Below are positions 44,901 to 55,277 of a stretch of DNA of 64,000 nucleotides, piece after piece. Position 1 is the first letter of the stretch; every line of letters starts with the position of its first letter. The translations under genes and the position numbers were made by a program. The notes beneath the pieces are model-generated. The model searched no databases. It saw only the letters and a program-made list of their open reading frames with translations, and was not told where the DNA came from. Origin of the DNA: Lichina pygmaea (taxonomy: Eukaryota; Ascomycota; Lichinomycetes; Lichinales; Lichinaceae); contig OY730174.1 of NCBI GenBank assembly GCA_963422465.1, positions 3,250,914 to 3,314,913 on the forward strand, written 5' to 3'.

Positions 44901-45133
44901 AGTTTCAGATTTTTATTAATAAGAAAAAGTGTTCTGCCAATCTCTGAACAGTAGAGAGAAAGAAAGGAAGAGAAAACAGTTGAAGTGCTTGTTTCTAGGT
45001 GAGAGTTTTTCCAGGGCTCTTGAAGTGCAATAATGTCCACCTCTTGGAGAGCTGAGGTTGCTAGCAGTAGCTCTTGGACTGATTGGCTTTTTTGCACATT
45101 ATACTGGAGAAGTGTCAGCTTTGTGTCTTTCAT
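41938..45133 (-). pseudogene. LINE-2 ORF2: endonuclease-reverse transcriptase, frameshifted
   Basis: Starts at ATG 45133 (L-L-Q-Y-N-V-Q endonuclease motif). A small indel near 44700-44707, just before D-S-N-L-H-H-P, shifts the frame; LINE-1 shows the unbroken sequence. After it the frame is open for over 900 codons: S-D-H-R-P-V (about 44460), G-F-R-K, D-I-S-G-A-Y-D, G-V-P-Q-G-S-P, F-A-D-D (about 43095) and the C-terminal finger (about 42110-42165). A TAG at 41938-41940 removes the last residues. CpG is almost absent. A recently active copy with very few lesions. Confidence 0.9.
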
Positions 45134-46521
45134 GCAGACATCTCAGTATCAAAGATCTTGGAGGAGTTAGCTGGTAGCTTTCCTCCAGAGTTGGCTGATC
45201 TTGAAGAAAGAATTTGCACTTCTGGGAGTGCACCTCTGAGTCACTCTGAGCTTCTGCTTGGCTCAGCTGTTTTATGTTTTTTCCCTCCTGGTAGAGACTG
45301 AGAGAGAGGGAAAGACATAACTGGGGGGGGTTGTAGAGCTGGAACAGAGGTAGCTGTTGGGATCTCATATTTTCCTGGGTGTGTGTTCCATGCTTCTCTT
45401 GCCTTCTTGGCTGCTTCCTGGTGTACTGGACAGACACTGGCCCAGGCTGGGTGAGCTCCTCTGCAGTTGCAGCATTTTGGCTTGAGAAGCTGTTCAGGAA
45501 CTTGGCAGGCTCTCCTTTCATGCTGGCCTCCACAGGCACCACACACAGCTTTGTTCTTGCAGAAGCGTGCTTGGTGCCCATAGCCAAAGCACTTGAAACA
45601 TTGTGCAATAACTGTGTCTGCCAGGAAAGGTTCTGCTTCATGCATCCTGTGCCCCAGCACTAGCCCACTCTCAATCAAAAGATTGGCTTGTTCAGGGGTA
45701 GCCAGATCCAGGTGGAGAGAGGTAACTGGCTTCTTTTGAGCTATAGCCTTCTTAGACCAGTAGGCTCTCAGGATGGTGATTTGTTTGCTCAGAGATGGGT
45801 TGCTGTTCTGGATTATCTGGCAGGTTTTCTCCAGGTCTTCAGGTTGGATATCTTCTGTTCTGACTCCATGGATCAGGACTGGGAATCTCTTGGGCTGGAT
45901 GGTTGCTTCCTTTGTGAAGATAGCTGATACCCAGGCAGGGTTTTTCTCTAGGAAGACTTTAGTCTCTTGGCTTTCTGTGTTAATAAGGATATCCTCTGAA
46001 GGAAGTTTCCTTACTGCTCTGACCTGCTTGTTGTAGGGGCTGGGTAGTCTGTCTTGAAGAGTCTGGAAAAGCTGGATGTGAGTTCTACTAGCCATGTCAG
46101 GTGGCTGGATACCAGGATGTACAAGAACTTCTTTGAGAATTCTTGCAGGTAGAGGGATTTGTGCTGGAATAGATTTTTGGACAGCCTGGGCATATGATGG
46201 CTTGGCTTCTTGTTTGTCCAGCCACTTGTTGATATTCTCCAGCTCCTGGAAGATTCTGTTGGTGAGGCCAGTAGAGCTAGACTGGGCTTCTGTAGAGAAG
46301 GAGTTCTTTTTGATATTTTCCCAGCTTTTCAGAATAGATTCTGGGACTGGTTGGGTTTTGATCCAGGAGTCTACTAGTTTGTAGTCATTCTGGGGAGCTG
46401 GTTGGAGGGTAGGAGAGCTGGGCTGGGTGCTAGGCAGACTGGAAGCTGGTTGGGAGAGTATAGCTGGTGTAGCTCTGGTGTTACTTTCTGAAGAGGTGGG
46501 TTTTTTCTTCTTGGGAGCTAT
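45130..46521 (-). pseudogene. LINE-2 ORF1, no AUG at the conserved start, one stop
   Basis: 464-codon frame from ATA 46519-46521 to TGA 45130-45132, which overlaps the ORF2 ATG as ATGA. One internal TGA at 45241-45243. No ATG occurs in frame before 46095, yet the upstream 142 codons are fully open and homologous to LINE-1 ORF1 (Lys-rich start, S-Y-A-Q-A-V-Q-K). CCHC-type knuckles: C-F-K-C...H...C near 45590 and two more to 45440. Role: RNA-binding partner of ORF2. Starting at ATA or another non-AUG codon is inferred from the conservation of the upstream frame. Confidence 0.8.
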
Positions 46522-46689
46522 GTTAGAGATTGTTTGGCACTGGTTGGGTGTTTTCTGTCTGCAGAGTACTGCCAGAAAGAAGAGTCACCTGGTTTCCCAG
46601 CAGTAATAATCTAGTCCTGGGACCGATCCCCAAGACTAGACTTTCCTGGGCAGCTTTTTCCAACTAAGCTCTGGGCAAAGCTAGAAGTA

Positions 46690-47371
46690 TGTTGCGGTCT
46701 GTACCGTACTGTCCTATCCGGGTATAGGATTAGGGCGAGAGGTGGAAGGCAGGTTGGTTCTCGCAGGAGAGGAGTGTCAAGGAGTGCGAAGAGGTTTGGT
46801 GGAACATGGTGGTGGTGACACCTGATCAACAGCTTTGTACAAAAGGATTGTATTGAAGTAGATCTAGTTGTCTGGATCACAACATGAGTTGAAGATGATC
46901 ATTCCATAAGGGAACTATCACTGGACTATATAGTGCCCAGTTTGTGAGCACAGTGAGCTCTGCTCACTTTGCTCACTCGGTGAGATCAGTGAGCTCTGCT
47001 CACTTTGCTCACAGTTTATACACACTGCGGCAAGCTGGGTGAGCTCTGCTCACTTTGCTCACTTGTTCATGCACACTGCGGTGAGCTGGGTGAGCTCTGC
47101 TCACTTTGCTCACTTGTTCATGCACACTGCAGTGAGCTGGGTGAGCTCTGCTCACTTTGCTCACTTTTCATGCACGCTGCGGTGAGCAGGGTGAGCTCTG
47201 CTCACTTTGCTCACTTGTTCGTGCATATGCATGCTGCGGTGAGCACCCTCTGGTTTGTCTCACCGGTCACATGACTGGTTCCCGTGTCATGCTGCCTGGT
47301 ACTTCTGTCCAGTATCCTGTCTGCTGCTTTCTGTGAGTATATAAAGACTGTGTTCCTCCTGGGTTGTAACA
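46690..47371 (-). repeat. B4 3' LTR (682 bp, six dyad units)
   Basis: TGTTGCGGTCTGTACC...GGGTTGTAACA. Six GTGAGCTCTGCTCACTTTGC-type units at about 46950-47215. The plus-strand TATATAAA (47338-47345) near its inner edge points at the zinc-cluster gene. Confidence 0.95.
47338..47345 (+). promoter_or_regulatory. Antisense TATA box in B4 3' LTR
   Basis: TATATAAA 54 bases before the first in-frame ATG (47399) of the antisense gene. Same position as in B3. Confidence 0.6.
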
Positions 47372-47398
47372 CTATCCTCCTCTCTATCTTTCATCATC

Positions 47399-47857
47399 TT
47401 GATGAAATCTAGTCATGCCTCCAAAGTCACGTGCGAGCCCTGCGACTTTTGTGTTCTTCGTGGTCATCTGTGCTTCCAGATGTCAGGAGAAGACAATAAG
47501 TTGAAATGTGCTGCGTGCACTCAGCGTGGAAAGTCTTGTGTCTCTGTGTCCTGGGAATCTCTGAACATGTCCCGGGACAACCTCCGTGAGGATGTGGCCA
47601 CTGACAAGGCAACACACGACGCACTCTTTGAACAACTTGCTATAGTGCAGGCTTGTCTGTCTCAGAAGTGAAAGGTGTTGGAGGGCGCTGAGGTCTGTGC
47701 GAGGCAGAAGCTTCAGTGCTTGGTGAAAGAGATAGAGTCAGATGGCGAGGATTTGACTTGATCAGTCATTGACACATCCCTCCTGCAGGCTGAGCTGTTC
47801 AGTCCTGCTCCTGCCAAAACTGTCACAGAAGAAGCTGGTAGTTCACAAGGTTCTTGA
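47399..47857 (+). pseudogene. B4 antisense zinc-cluster/coiled-coil gene (58-bp deletion variant)
   Basis: 153-codon frame, opposite to pol, ATG 47399 to TGA 47855-47857, with in-frame TGA at 47669-47671 and 47759-47761. Compared with B3, 58 bp near 47436 are missing; this changes the frame, but an upstream ATG brings the zinc cluster back into frame. C-x2-C-x6-C-x11-C-x2-C-x6-C at about 47447-47535, an extra C-x2-C just before it, then S-W-E-S-L-N-M and the charged helix. Both stops fall at likely CGA codons. The tail overlaps the pol chromodomain on the other strand. A truncated product of 90 residues containing the whole cluster is still possible. Confidence 0.75.
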
Positions 47858-50800
47858 GTGGTTTCCAGGTATTTTCCGAGTCTGGGTATCCTTTCCACTT
47901 GACAAGGTATTGCTGACCTTTCCTAGCCAGGATCTGTTCAACTTCAAACTCTTGTTCTTCTTCAGGTTGATAATAGAATGTTTCCTGCAAGGGTGTGCTC
48001 TGGTCAGCTGGTTCAATCATCAATATATGAAAGTTTGGATGGACTCTGGCATCCCTTGGTAGTCGTATCTTGATGTTGACTGGTCCTGTTTTTTCTTCGA
48101 CTGAAAATAGTCTGACCTTGATGTTGTCAAGTTTCTTTGTCTTTGGTTTCTTTGTTTTCCAATTTCTTGTGAGGAGGTGGACTTTATCCCCCTTCTTTAG
48201 CTGAGGTGCCATTTTTGATTTCTTGTCCATTTGACATTGTATTCTTTCTGAGGTCTCTTGAAGGTAGTGCCTTATCATCATGTGTGTTTGTCGTAGGAGC
48301 TTGTCATGTTGGAGTGCTTTCTCTGTGTTTGGTGAAGCTCTGCTTGGTATCCCGATGTTTGCATGTCATCCAAAATTGGCAAAAAATAGTGATTCCTTTG
48401 TTGAGTCTGATCTGTGCTGGTTGATTGCCAGCTGTGCCACTGGTAATAACTGTACCCAATTGCTATGGGTCTGGTTGATGTAATGCTGTAAGTAAGTCTC
48501 CAGGACTTGGTTTGCTCACTCTGTCTGGCTGTCAGTTCATGGGTGATAGGCTGTAGACATTTTGGGTTTTGTTCCCATAGCTGCACTGATTGTCTTCCAG
48601 TAGTTGGATGTGAAGAGTTTATCTCTGTCTGTAATAATCATGATTGGAACTCCGTGGTCTCTGACCAATCTCTCCAGTAAGAGGTATCCCAACTGTTCTG
48701 CTGTGTGGGTCTCCTTGAATGGTACCACTATTAGATATTTTGTGAATCTGTCCACTATCACTATAATCAAGTTGTAGGTGATTCCTGTGACTGGGTCTTT
48801 GGACTTGGGTAGCTTTGTGATGAAGTCTATTGACACATCTTCCCATAGGCCTCTCGGTATTGTGTTCGGATGTCCATCTCTGTATGGCTTATGTCTTCCA
48901 TGTTTGTTTTTCTGGCATAGTAGACACTTGCTGATGTAGTTTGTGACATGTTGTCAGAGGTTAATGACATTGTTCCCTGCCTGTTGGATAAGGTCTGTGG
49001 TCTTGGAGATTCCTGGGTGACCATGTGCTGGATTATCGTGGTAGTTCCTTATTAGTTCTTCAGTGTCTTCTGCCATAAGCTTATTGATCTGTGGTTGAGG
49101 TACCAGGTTTCCTTGCTGGTCCTGCTGTAAGATTGTTCCTTGGTGTTCATCATCTTCCATGTGGTCTTTTTGTCAGCTTAGTGTGTCTGCTCTCCTATTG
49201 TCTTGTCCAGGGGTGTACAAGATCTTGAACTTGTGTTACTCTAGGAGTTCAGCCTATCTGACTTGCTGTCTGTTCAGCTTCTCGGTTGTTGTGAATGTTG
49301 TCAGATTCTTGTGGTCTGTGAGAACAGTGAGTTCAGAACTGCTTTCCACGTACACTCTCCAGTGTTCAAGTGCGTTGACGACTGCCAGTAGCTCTTTGTC
49401 ATAGATATCATAGTTTTGTTCTGCTTGTGTTATTTTTTGTGAGTAGTAGGCAACTGGGTGCCACTTGCTGTCTGCCTGTTAGCATAGACATGCTCCCACT
49501 GCCTGATCTGAAATGTCTGTCTTGATTTGTGTCAGTTGGCCTGTCTTGAAGTTGAGGAGAACTGGTTCCTTGGTGCAAGTGTCCTTGAGCTGTTGGAATA
49601 CTTTTTGTTGTCTCTCTGTCCACCAGTACTCCACATCCTTCTTCGTGAGTTCTGTCAGTGGTGTTGCCATCTGTGAGTAGTTCTTAATGAACTGTCAGTT
49701 GAAGTTGGCAAATCCTAGAAAGGCTTGTACTTCCTTAACTGATGTCAGTGTTGGCCATTGCTGAATCACTTTGATTTTCTCAGGGTCAATCTTGATCCCT
49801 TCAATCCCTATGATGTATCCAAGGAATTCAACTTCCAGTTTGTTGAACTCGCATTTCTTTGGGTTGAGCTTGAGCCCTGCCTGTTGTAGGCATCGTAGAA
49901 CATCCTTCACATGTTTGGTATGTTCCTGTTGCGTGTTCGAGTAGACAAGAATGTTGTCCAGGTAGGTGATAGCTCTTTGGTCCAGGTGTGCTCTGATAAC
50001 ATTGTTGATCAATGCTTGACATGTTGCTGGTGTGTTCGTGAGTCTGAATGGCATAACCAGATACTTGTAGTGTCTGTATCAGGTTCTGAAGACTGTCTTC
50101 CATTCTTCTCCTTCTTTCATGCGTATCAGGTTGTATGCTCCTTTCAAGTCCAGCTTGGTAAAGATTGTAGCTTGGCTGATCCTGTCTCACAATTTGTTCA
50201 CATTTGGCAACAGATATCAGTTCTTGATGGTAATGTTGTTGAGTTTCCTGTAATCCACACAAAGTCGAAGACTTCTGTCTTTCTTTGGTGCAAATAGTAT
50301 CAGGTATCCTGCTGGCAATTGAGATTCTCGAATGAAACTCTTTTTCAGGTTTTCCTCCAGGTACTCGTGAAGTACTTGGAGCTCTTTCTCTGATAACTGG
50401 TAAATTGGTCCAAATCCTGGCTCTGTCCCTGGTTGCAACTTGATCTCATAATCCCAAGGTTGGTGCTTAGGCAACACTGCTATTGTTGTCTCTTCCTGAA
50501 AGAGGTTATCATACCCAGGTCAGTACTCTTCAGAGATCTCCAGAGGGTTAACAACTTCCTCTCTCTTCATCTCTGACTGTTTGGCCACCTGGTTCTGGGG
50601 TATGCCTGTCAAGGCAGACCTCTTCTCTTGAGAGTTGTCCTTTCTGTCAGTGAGGTTCCACTGAGGACTCCTTCCCTCATCTGTCCACACCTTCTGCGGC
50701 TGGTAACAGGTCCGAGCTGTGTTGTTAGTGCAGTTCCTAAACATGAGTACTCCTGTCCTCCAGTTAACAACTGGGTTGTGCTTCTTTAGCCAAGGCATCC

Positions 50801-51098
50801 CCAAATAGATATCCTGAGTGGCCAACTTGACAATATCAAGGTGGATCCTTTCAGCATGGTGTCTGGTAACTATTTCCATTGGCTGCATCTTATGGCAGAC
50901 TAGCTCTGTCTGTCTATTTGCCATCGCGAGCTGATAGGGCTGCTGCTTGCGTCTCCTTCCAGTGCTGAGGGTGTCGTAAAGTTGTCTTGAAATGTAGTTT
51001 CCACTGGCTCCAGAGTCAACAAGTGTGTATGTCTGTACTGGCGTGTTGGCGTGTAGTGACACAGGCAATCGCAGGTGCTTTGCATTGCTAGCGGTCAT
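47766..51098 (-). pseudogene. pol: B4 pol
   Basis: Complete-length Pol (same span as B3) on the minus strand: protease D-S-G-A-S-G near 51015, RT with Y-L-D-N near 49960 (dead box), RNase H around 49130-49600, integrase 48540-48840 and beyond, chromodomain 47840-47960. Stops at the codons shared with other B copies (before the RT core near 50217, after F-R-T, N-F-N near 49697, I-N-L near 48958, Q-T-E near 48518). The ATG 39 bases after the gag stop is conserved in all B copies. Confidence 0.88.
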
Positions 51099-51136
51099 GT
51101 TGTTGAGCTCCCAATGTCACCCCTTGACAAGGGAGT

Positions 51137-52636
51137 TCAGTCTTTTCCTGATTGAAGTGTTTTTCCACTGACTGGACAATAGGTCCAGCCATTCCCATCA
51201 GTTCTGAGGAATCTGTTCATGAATTTGTCTTGCTGATGCTTGTCACATCCAGGCTTGAGGCAGTACTGCCAATTGTTGACGTAGCAGTTGTGGTTGTTGC
51301 CTTGCTGTAGGAACATGAGGTGTTCATGCTAATCATGTGTGTGCCCGGGGAATACAGTGTGTTGGTGTTTGTCTCAAAGATGGATCTCACACACATCCTT
51401 CTTGCAATTGACCCAATGCTTGTGGCAGGTGGCGTGGTAGGGTGAATGTCCTCTGTACCTTCGTAGTTGTTTGTGGTAGGTGCAGTAGTGCTTTGTGCAA
51501 AACCTCCACTGTAGTTCACCGTGCTGTAGATTTCGCGGGTCCATGCTGTAAGCATAGCTTCCTTGTGGTATTTCTTCTTTGATAGACGTGGGTTTGTCTC
51601 AGTCCCCATCAGAGGTGGTTAAGGGCTCCTGTCTCTTGTCCTGACCTATCTGTTCTGGTAGGTCCTTGCCTCCTGATGTTGCCAGTTGGTGGGCTGCTTC
51701 TAATGTCTGATCATAGTTGTCCTATTGTTCGAGGGATAGCTGAGTCTCTCCTGGTGGGTTCTCTGGCTTGATGACATTCCAGTCTCTGTCAAGTGTATTA
51801 AGTTGCTGTTGGTGCACCTTGTTCTTTGAACAACAGTCTTTCACCATGTGGTCTAGCTTGCCACAGGCATAGCACTTCAGTGCTTTCCCCTTTTTGTTGT
51901 TCCTTCCCTTTGTGAACCTTCCCTTGTGGTGGACTGCATCCAGTTCCATGGGTGCATAGCCATATGGGTCATGTGGTGGTGCCTTGTTAGGCAGCTTGTA
52001 GTGGTTGCTCACATGCCATGTGGGGTGGCTGTATCCTCTGTTGTGGTGTTTCTCCATCACTCACTCAAATAGTTTGTCATCAATGTTGATTGCTTGTGCG
52101 ATGAGTTTGTCCAGTGTGTTGACCACTTGTCCATTGAAGGTGATTTCATCCTTCATGTTTTCCTTGAGTCCACGTCAGTTCATGACCATCAGAGTGTTGT
52201 TGTCCCAGTCAGTCAGTACTGAGTATTGTTTGAACTGTGTGGTGTACTCTGCAGCTGAGCGTTGTTATTTGATGTGCTGGATCATTTGTATAGCCACTTT
52301 GTCTTTGTTAGATAGTCCAAGGATCCTTTTGATCTTGTCCTTGAATTGTGTCCATTTTGTCATCCATTCTGTTATACCATCGTGGTCTCTGTTTCCTGAG
52401 AGATGTTTGTTGACGTAGGGCTTGATCCATCAATAAGTATTACCTCTTATGTAAGTGGTTGCAAAGAGGGGCTACTTTTCCTTAGGCAGCTTTGTCTCTG
52501 GTTGGAATTAAAAGTAGACTTGGAGTTGCATGAGCCAGTCGTCGACCTTGTTTCTTTTGCCGTAGAACAGGTCTGGCTTGGCGACACTAATCTTTCCATC
52601 TGGGAAGTTGGGGTTGGTTGCTTCTGAGGTACTCAT
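51137..52636 (-). pseudogene. gag: B4 gag
   Basis: 1500-nt frame from ATG 52634-52636 to TGA 51137-51139. CCHC knuckle at about 51835-51875 (decayed G-K-L-D-H). Cys/His tail with C-x4-C-x2-H repeats at about 51230-51500. At 52346-52348 the codon is CAA where B3 has TGA, so the ancestor was probably CGA. Shared TGA near 52176 and TAG near 51722. A non-functional copy of the structural protein. Confidence 0.86.
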
Positions 52637-52654
52637 CCTTGAGGGTCTTCAAAG

Positions 52655-53334
52655 TGTTGCGGTCTGTACCGTACTGTCCTATCCGGGTATAGGATTAGGG
52701 CAAGAGGTGGAAGGCGGGTTGGTTCTCGCAGGAGAGGAGTGTCAAGGAGTGTGAAGGGGTTTGGTGGAATGTGGTGGTAGTGACACCTGATCAACAGCTT
52801 CGTACAAAAGGATTGTATTGAAGTAGATCTAGTTGTCTGGATCACAACATGAGTTGAAGACGATTGTTCCATAAGAGAACTATCGCCAGACTATATAGTG
52901 CCCAGTTTGTGAGCACAGTGAGCTCTGCTCACTTTGCTCACTTGGTGAGATCAGTGAGCTCTGCTCACTTTGCTTACAGTTTATGCACGCTGTGGTGAGC
53001 TGGGTGAGCTCTGCTCACTTTGCTCACTTGTTCATGCACACTGCGGTGAGCTGGGTGAGCTCTGCTCACTTTGCTCACTTGTTCATGCACGCTGCAGCAA
53101 GCTGGGTGAGCTCTGCTCACTTTGCTCACTTTTCATGCACGCTGTGGTGAGCGGGGTGAGCTCTGCTCACTTTGCTCACTTGTTCGTGTATATGCATACT
53201 GTGGCGAGCACCCTCTGGTTTGTCTCACCGGTCACGTGACTGGTTCCCGTGTCACACTGCCTGGTACTTCTGTCCAGTATCCTGTCTGCTGCTTTCTGTG
53301 AGTATATAAAGACTGTTCCTCCTGGGTCGTAACA
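52655..53334 (-). repeat. B4 5' LTR (680 bp, six dyad units)
   Basis: Same ends and unit number as the 3' LTR; sense TATA (CTATATAG) near 52890. Inner side begins CTTTGAAGACCCTCAAGG on the minus strand, where a primer site is expected but no TGG is present. Confidence 0.95.
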
Positions 53335-53339
53335 AAGTA

Positions 53340-53676
53340 TTAACCTAGACTAGGGACCAGACCCCCTATCTAGACTTTCCTTGAGCCAAAGTCTCTGCTA
53401 GCTCCAGAGTCAGTCAGACTCTAACCATTCCTCTTATCCTGAGACTCTCTCTCTGGTTGTGGGTAGATTGCTGGTTGTTGAAGAAGAAGATCATGGATTC
53501 AAGATCACAACTTTTGACAAACAGGCATGGTTCTCAAAGGTGATGGGTTTTCACCTTAAGGTTTGAGTGGTTTCAGAGAGGAACTCAGCTGTTTTCCAGA
53601 ATATATGACAAAATGTGGCGTTTGTCAAGAATGATGGTCCTTGAAGGACGTGGTTCTGGGAAGAGTTGTAAACCTG
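53340..53676 (-). other. LINE-2 5' end beyond B4
   Basis: 337 bases without a gene. The part at 53490-53600 matches LINE-1 near 26760-26830 (CTTAAGGTGAAAACCC core); the outermost ~100 bases are specific to LINE-2. Confidence 0.75.
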
Positions 53677-53687
53677 GCCCTAATCCT

Positions 53688-53723
53688 ATACTCGGATAGG
53701 ACAGTACAGTACAGACCGCAATA
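53688..53723 (+). repeat. B2 3' LTR, last 36 bases
   Basis: Continues the LTR cut at 41718 (after the 11-bp TSD) with ATACTCGGATAGG...CCGCAATA; the terminal CAACA has become CAATA. Confidence 0.9.
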
Positions 53724-54290
53724 TTCTTTGGTGAGACAGTCAGTGATAACCCAGATGTGCTTGGCACCAGGGAAGCAGGTATCTCTTGACTTAGGCAAGT
53801 TAGTAATAAAATCTATAGCCAGATCCTGCCAATGTTGCTGAGGCACAGGAAGAGATAGCAGCTCTCCTTGGTGATCACAGGCAGGCTTTGCTCAAGAGCA
53901 GACATAACAATTCCTGATGTACTACTGTATGATGTTCACTATCTTTAGCCAATAGTACCAACAAGACAGAAGATTGTAGGTCTTGGCAATCCCAGTGTGG
54001 CCAGCTATTGCTTGGTCATGGGCTTCTTGGAACAGGTGTAGGTGTAGCTCATCATTCTCAGAGATCCAGAGTCAGTTCTTGTAGAAGAGATAGTTATTTT
54101 CCAAGCTGTAGTCTGAGAGAGACACTTCTTGACTGTGCCTGACACTATCCCTTAGCATCTGTGACACTGTTACTACTGGATCACCTTCAGCAAGGTTATT
54201 ATAGGTAGCTTGGATAATGTCTGAAAAAGGTGTAGCACCAGGTTCAGTGTCAACTGGTGCAGCTTCTGAACATCTCAGGATCTGGATGGG

Positions 54291-54643
54291 TGTTAAAGGC
54301 CAGTCCACGTTCACACAGAATGTGGGTGGTCCTGTCTTCGACCGAGGAGGGCAGGGACTCAATAGATGAATAGCAAGTGGGGTAACTCTCTTGCTATTGT
54401 CGCTCGTAATGTGCGTTCAGCCTGGAGAGCTATTCTCTCCGGCTATCTGGGTTCTTATATACAGGAGCCTGAGGGGGGGGGGGTCCTCCCGAGGGGTATC
54501 AGCTTTCTGCGTGGACGAGCTCCTCGCTTAGCTCCTGCTCGTCCACCGGACGAGCTCCTCGCTTAGCTCCTGCTCGTCCACCGGACGAGCTCCTCGCTTA
54601 GCTCTTGCTCGTCCACTGGGCTGTTCTGGCCTAGGCCTTAACA
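54291..54643 (-). repeat. C 3' LTR (353 bp)
   Basis: TGTTAAAGGCC...GGCCTTAACA; an 11-G run near 54472-54483 versus 10 in the other LTR. On the minus (sense) strand TATATAAG is at 54454-54461. Confidence 0.96.
54511..54616. repeat. Triple 35-bp dyad in C 3' LTR
   Basis: Three head-to-tail copies, each an inverted repeat with GGACGAGC at one end and GCTCGTCC at the other and CGG at the unit borders. An identical array lies at 60446-60551 in the 5' LTR. It is upstream of the TATA on the sense strand. Confidence 0.92.
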
Positions 54644-54704
54644 CTATCCCCTCCCTCCAAGGGTTCTGTCCCCAGATCCTTTTTGTTCCTGCTCCTCTTT
54701 TGCC

Positions 54705-55277
54705 ATGAACCAAAGCCAGACAACTCGAACTTGTCGCCGTGGTTTTCTCTCTTGTCGTGTTGGCAAAATGGGCAAGGAATCAAAGATCGCATGCGGTGCT
54801 TGTCGTCGCGACCACGCCAAGTGTGTCGTGAGTTCCGCATCGTCTTTTTGTTGTCGGTGCATCGAGAAGGGTTGTCGCTGTGACCTTCATCTCTCGGAAT
54901 CAGAATGGAAGAAGATGGAGCTTGAGCGCGAGCAGCTCGAGGCTCAGCTGCGGGAGACCGATGACCAACTGTCAAAACTGCTTCCCCGGCAGCTCCGCCT
55001 CCGCCGGCAGCTGGGTCGTCTCTCACAGAAGGAGGCCGATGCCATCCATTGTGAGCTGTCAGCTATCGAGGATCAAGAGTCCCTTGATGCTCAGGAACAA
55101 GAGGCCCTCCGTGTTATCCGCGAACGGGAGGCCCGTCAAGCTGCTGCTCCACCGTCCTTTGAGGACGTCTTCTCTTCGGAGGCTTTGGCTTCTCTCGAGC
55201 TGTTGTCTCCGTCGGACCTGGTCGCTGCGGATTTGCTCGGTGGTAATCCACCAGTTTCTGGTTCATCGCAGAGCTGA
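54705..55277 (+). CDS. Family C antisense Zn2Cys6-like/coiled-coil protein
   Basis: Intact 190-residue frame on the strand opposite gag-pol, starting 61 bases inside the 3' LTR and overlapping the end of pol by 164 nt. Residues about 30-57 form C-x2-C-x6-C-x8-C-x2-C-x6-C, with R after the second Cys and K before the third as in fungal Zn2Cys6 domains. Residues 62-140 are charged, heptad-like and probably a coiled coil. The tail is Ser/acidic and ends S-G-S-S-Q-S. The family B genes have the same order and nearly the same C-terminal end. Spacing, coiled coil and a LTR with dyads suggest a dimeric DNA-binding regulator of the element; an RNA-binding or silencing-related role is possible. No stop or frameshift in the best preserved element. 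Confidence 0.82.
   Translation: MNQSQTTRTCRRGFLSCRVGKMGKESKIACGACRRDHAKCVVSSASSFCCRCIEKGCRCDLHLSESEWKKMELEREQLEAQLRETDDQLSKLLPRQLRLRRQLGRLSQKEADAIHCELSAIEDQESLDAQEQEALRVIREREARQAAAPPSFEDVFSSEALASLELLSPSDLVAADLLGGNPPVSGSSQS

Larger units (their letters stand above)
46690..53334 (-). mobile_element. Chromovirus family B, copy B4 (complete, 6.6 kb)
   Basis: LTRs 46690-47371 and 52655-53334, TSD AAGTA at 46685-46689 and 53335-53339, in the LINE-2 5' region. Contents on the minus strand: gag 52636-51137, pol 51098-47766; on the plus strand the zinc-cluster gene 47399-47857. The CpG content is intermediate. Confidence 0.95.
41719..53676 (-). mobile_element. LINE-2: Tad/I-type LINE, split by B4
   Basis: Own parts are 41719-46689 and 53340-53676, about 5.3 kb. 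TSD GCCCTAATCCT at 41708-41718 and 53677-53687, inside the B2 LTR. The 3' end (minus strand) is an ATAAATAAAAATAAAAAA tail; the segment before it resembles LINE-1 and the SINE (AGAAG-TCTGCATGGCT, CAGTGTAAGAATCA) with a short insertion. ORF1 has one stop; ORF2 has one frameshift and one late stop. The 5' end lacks the CpG-rich module of LINE-1. Confidence 0.93.
9404..53723 (+). mobile_element. Chromovirus family B, copy B2 (nest host, split into many segments)
   Basis: Plus-strand element inserted in A4. Its own segments are 9404-10333 (gag), 10771-11539 and 12196-13893 (pol), 32167-33365 (end of pol and start of the antisense gene), 41119-41718 (rest of the antisense gene, purine tract, LTR) and 53688-53723 (LTR end). 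The interruptions are a SINE, a solo LTR, LINE-1, A3 and LINE-2, each with a matching TSD. The last LTR bases read GCAATA instead of GCAACA. A4 integrase sequence resumes at 53724 with TTCTT, the presumed TSD. The 5' part lies left of the window beyond B1. Confidence 0.9.

Noticed and set aside
46945-47225. Regularly spaced repeats resembling a CRISPR array
   Set aside because: They are tandem dyad units inside the U3 of a family B LTR, present in both LTRs of the same element, with no unique spacers; the organism is a fungus.
47436-47436. The 58-bp segment missing in B4 as a spliced intron of the antisense gene
   Set aside because: The boundaries are not GT-AG in any alignment, and the segment keeps a single coding frame in B3 apart from one TGA.
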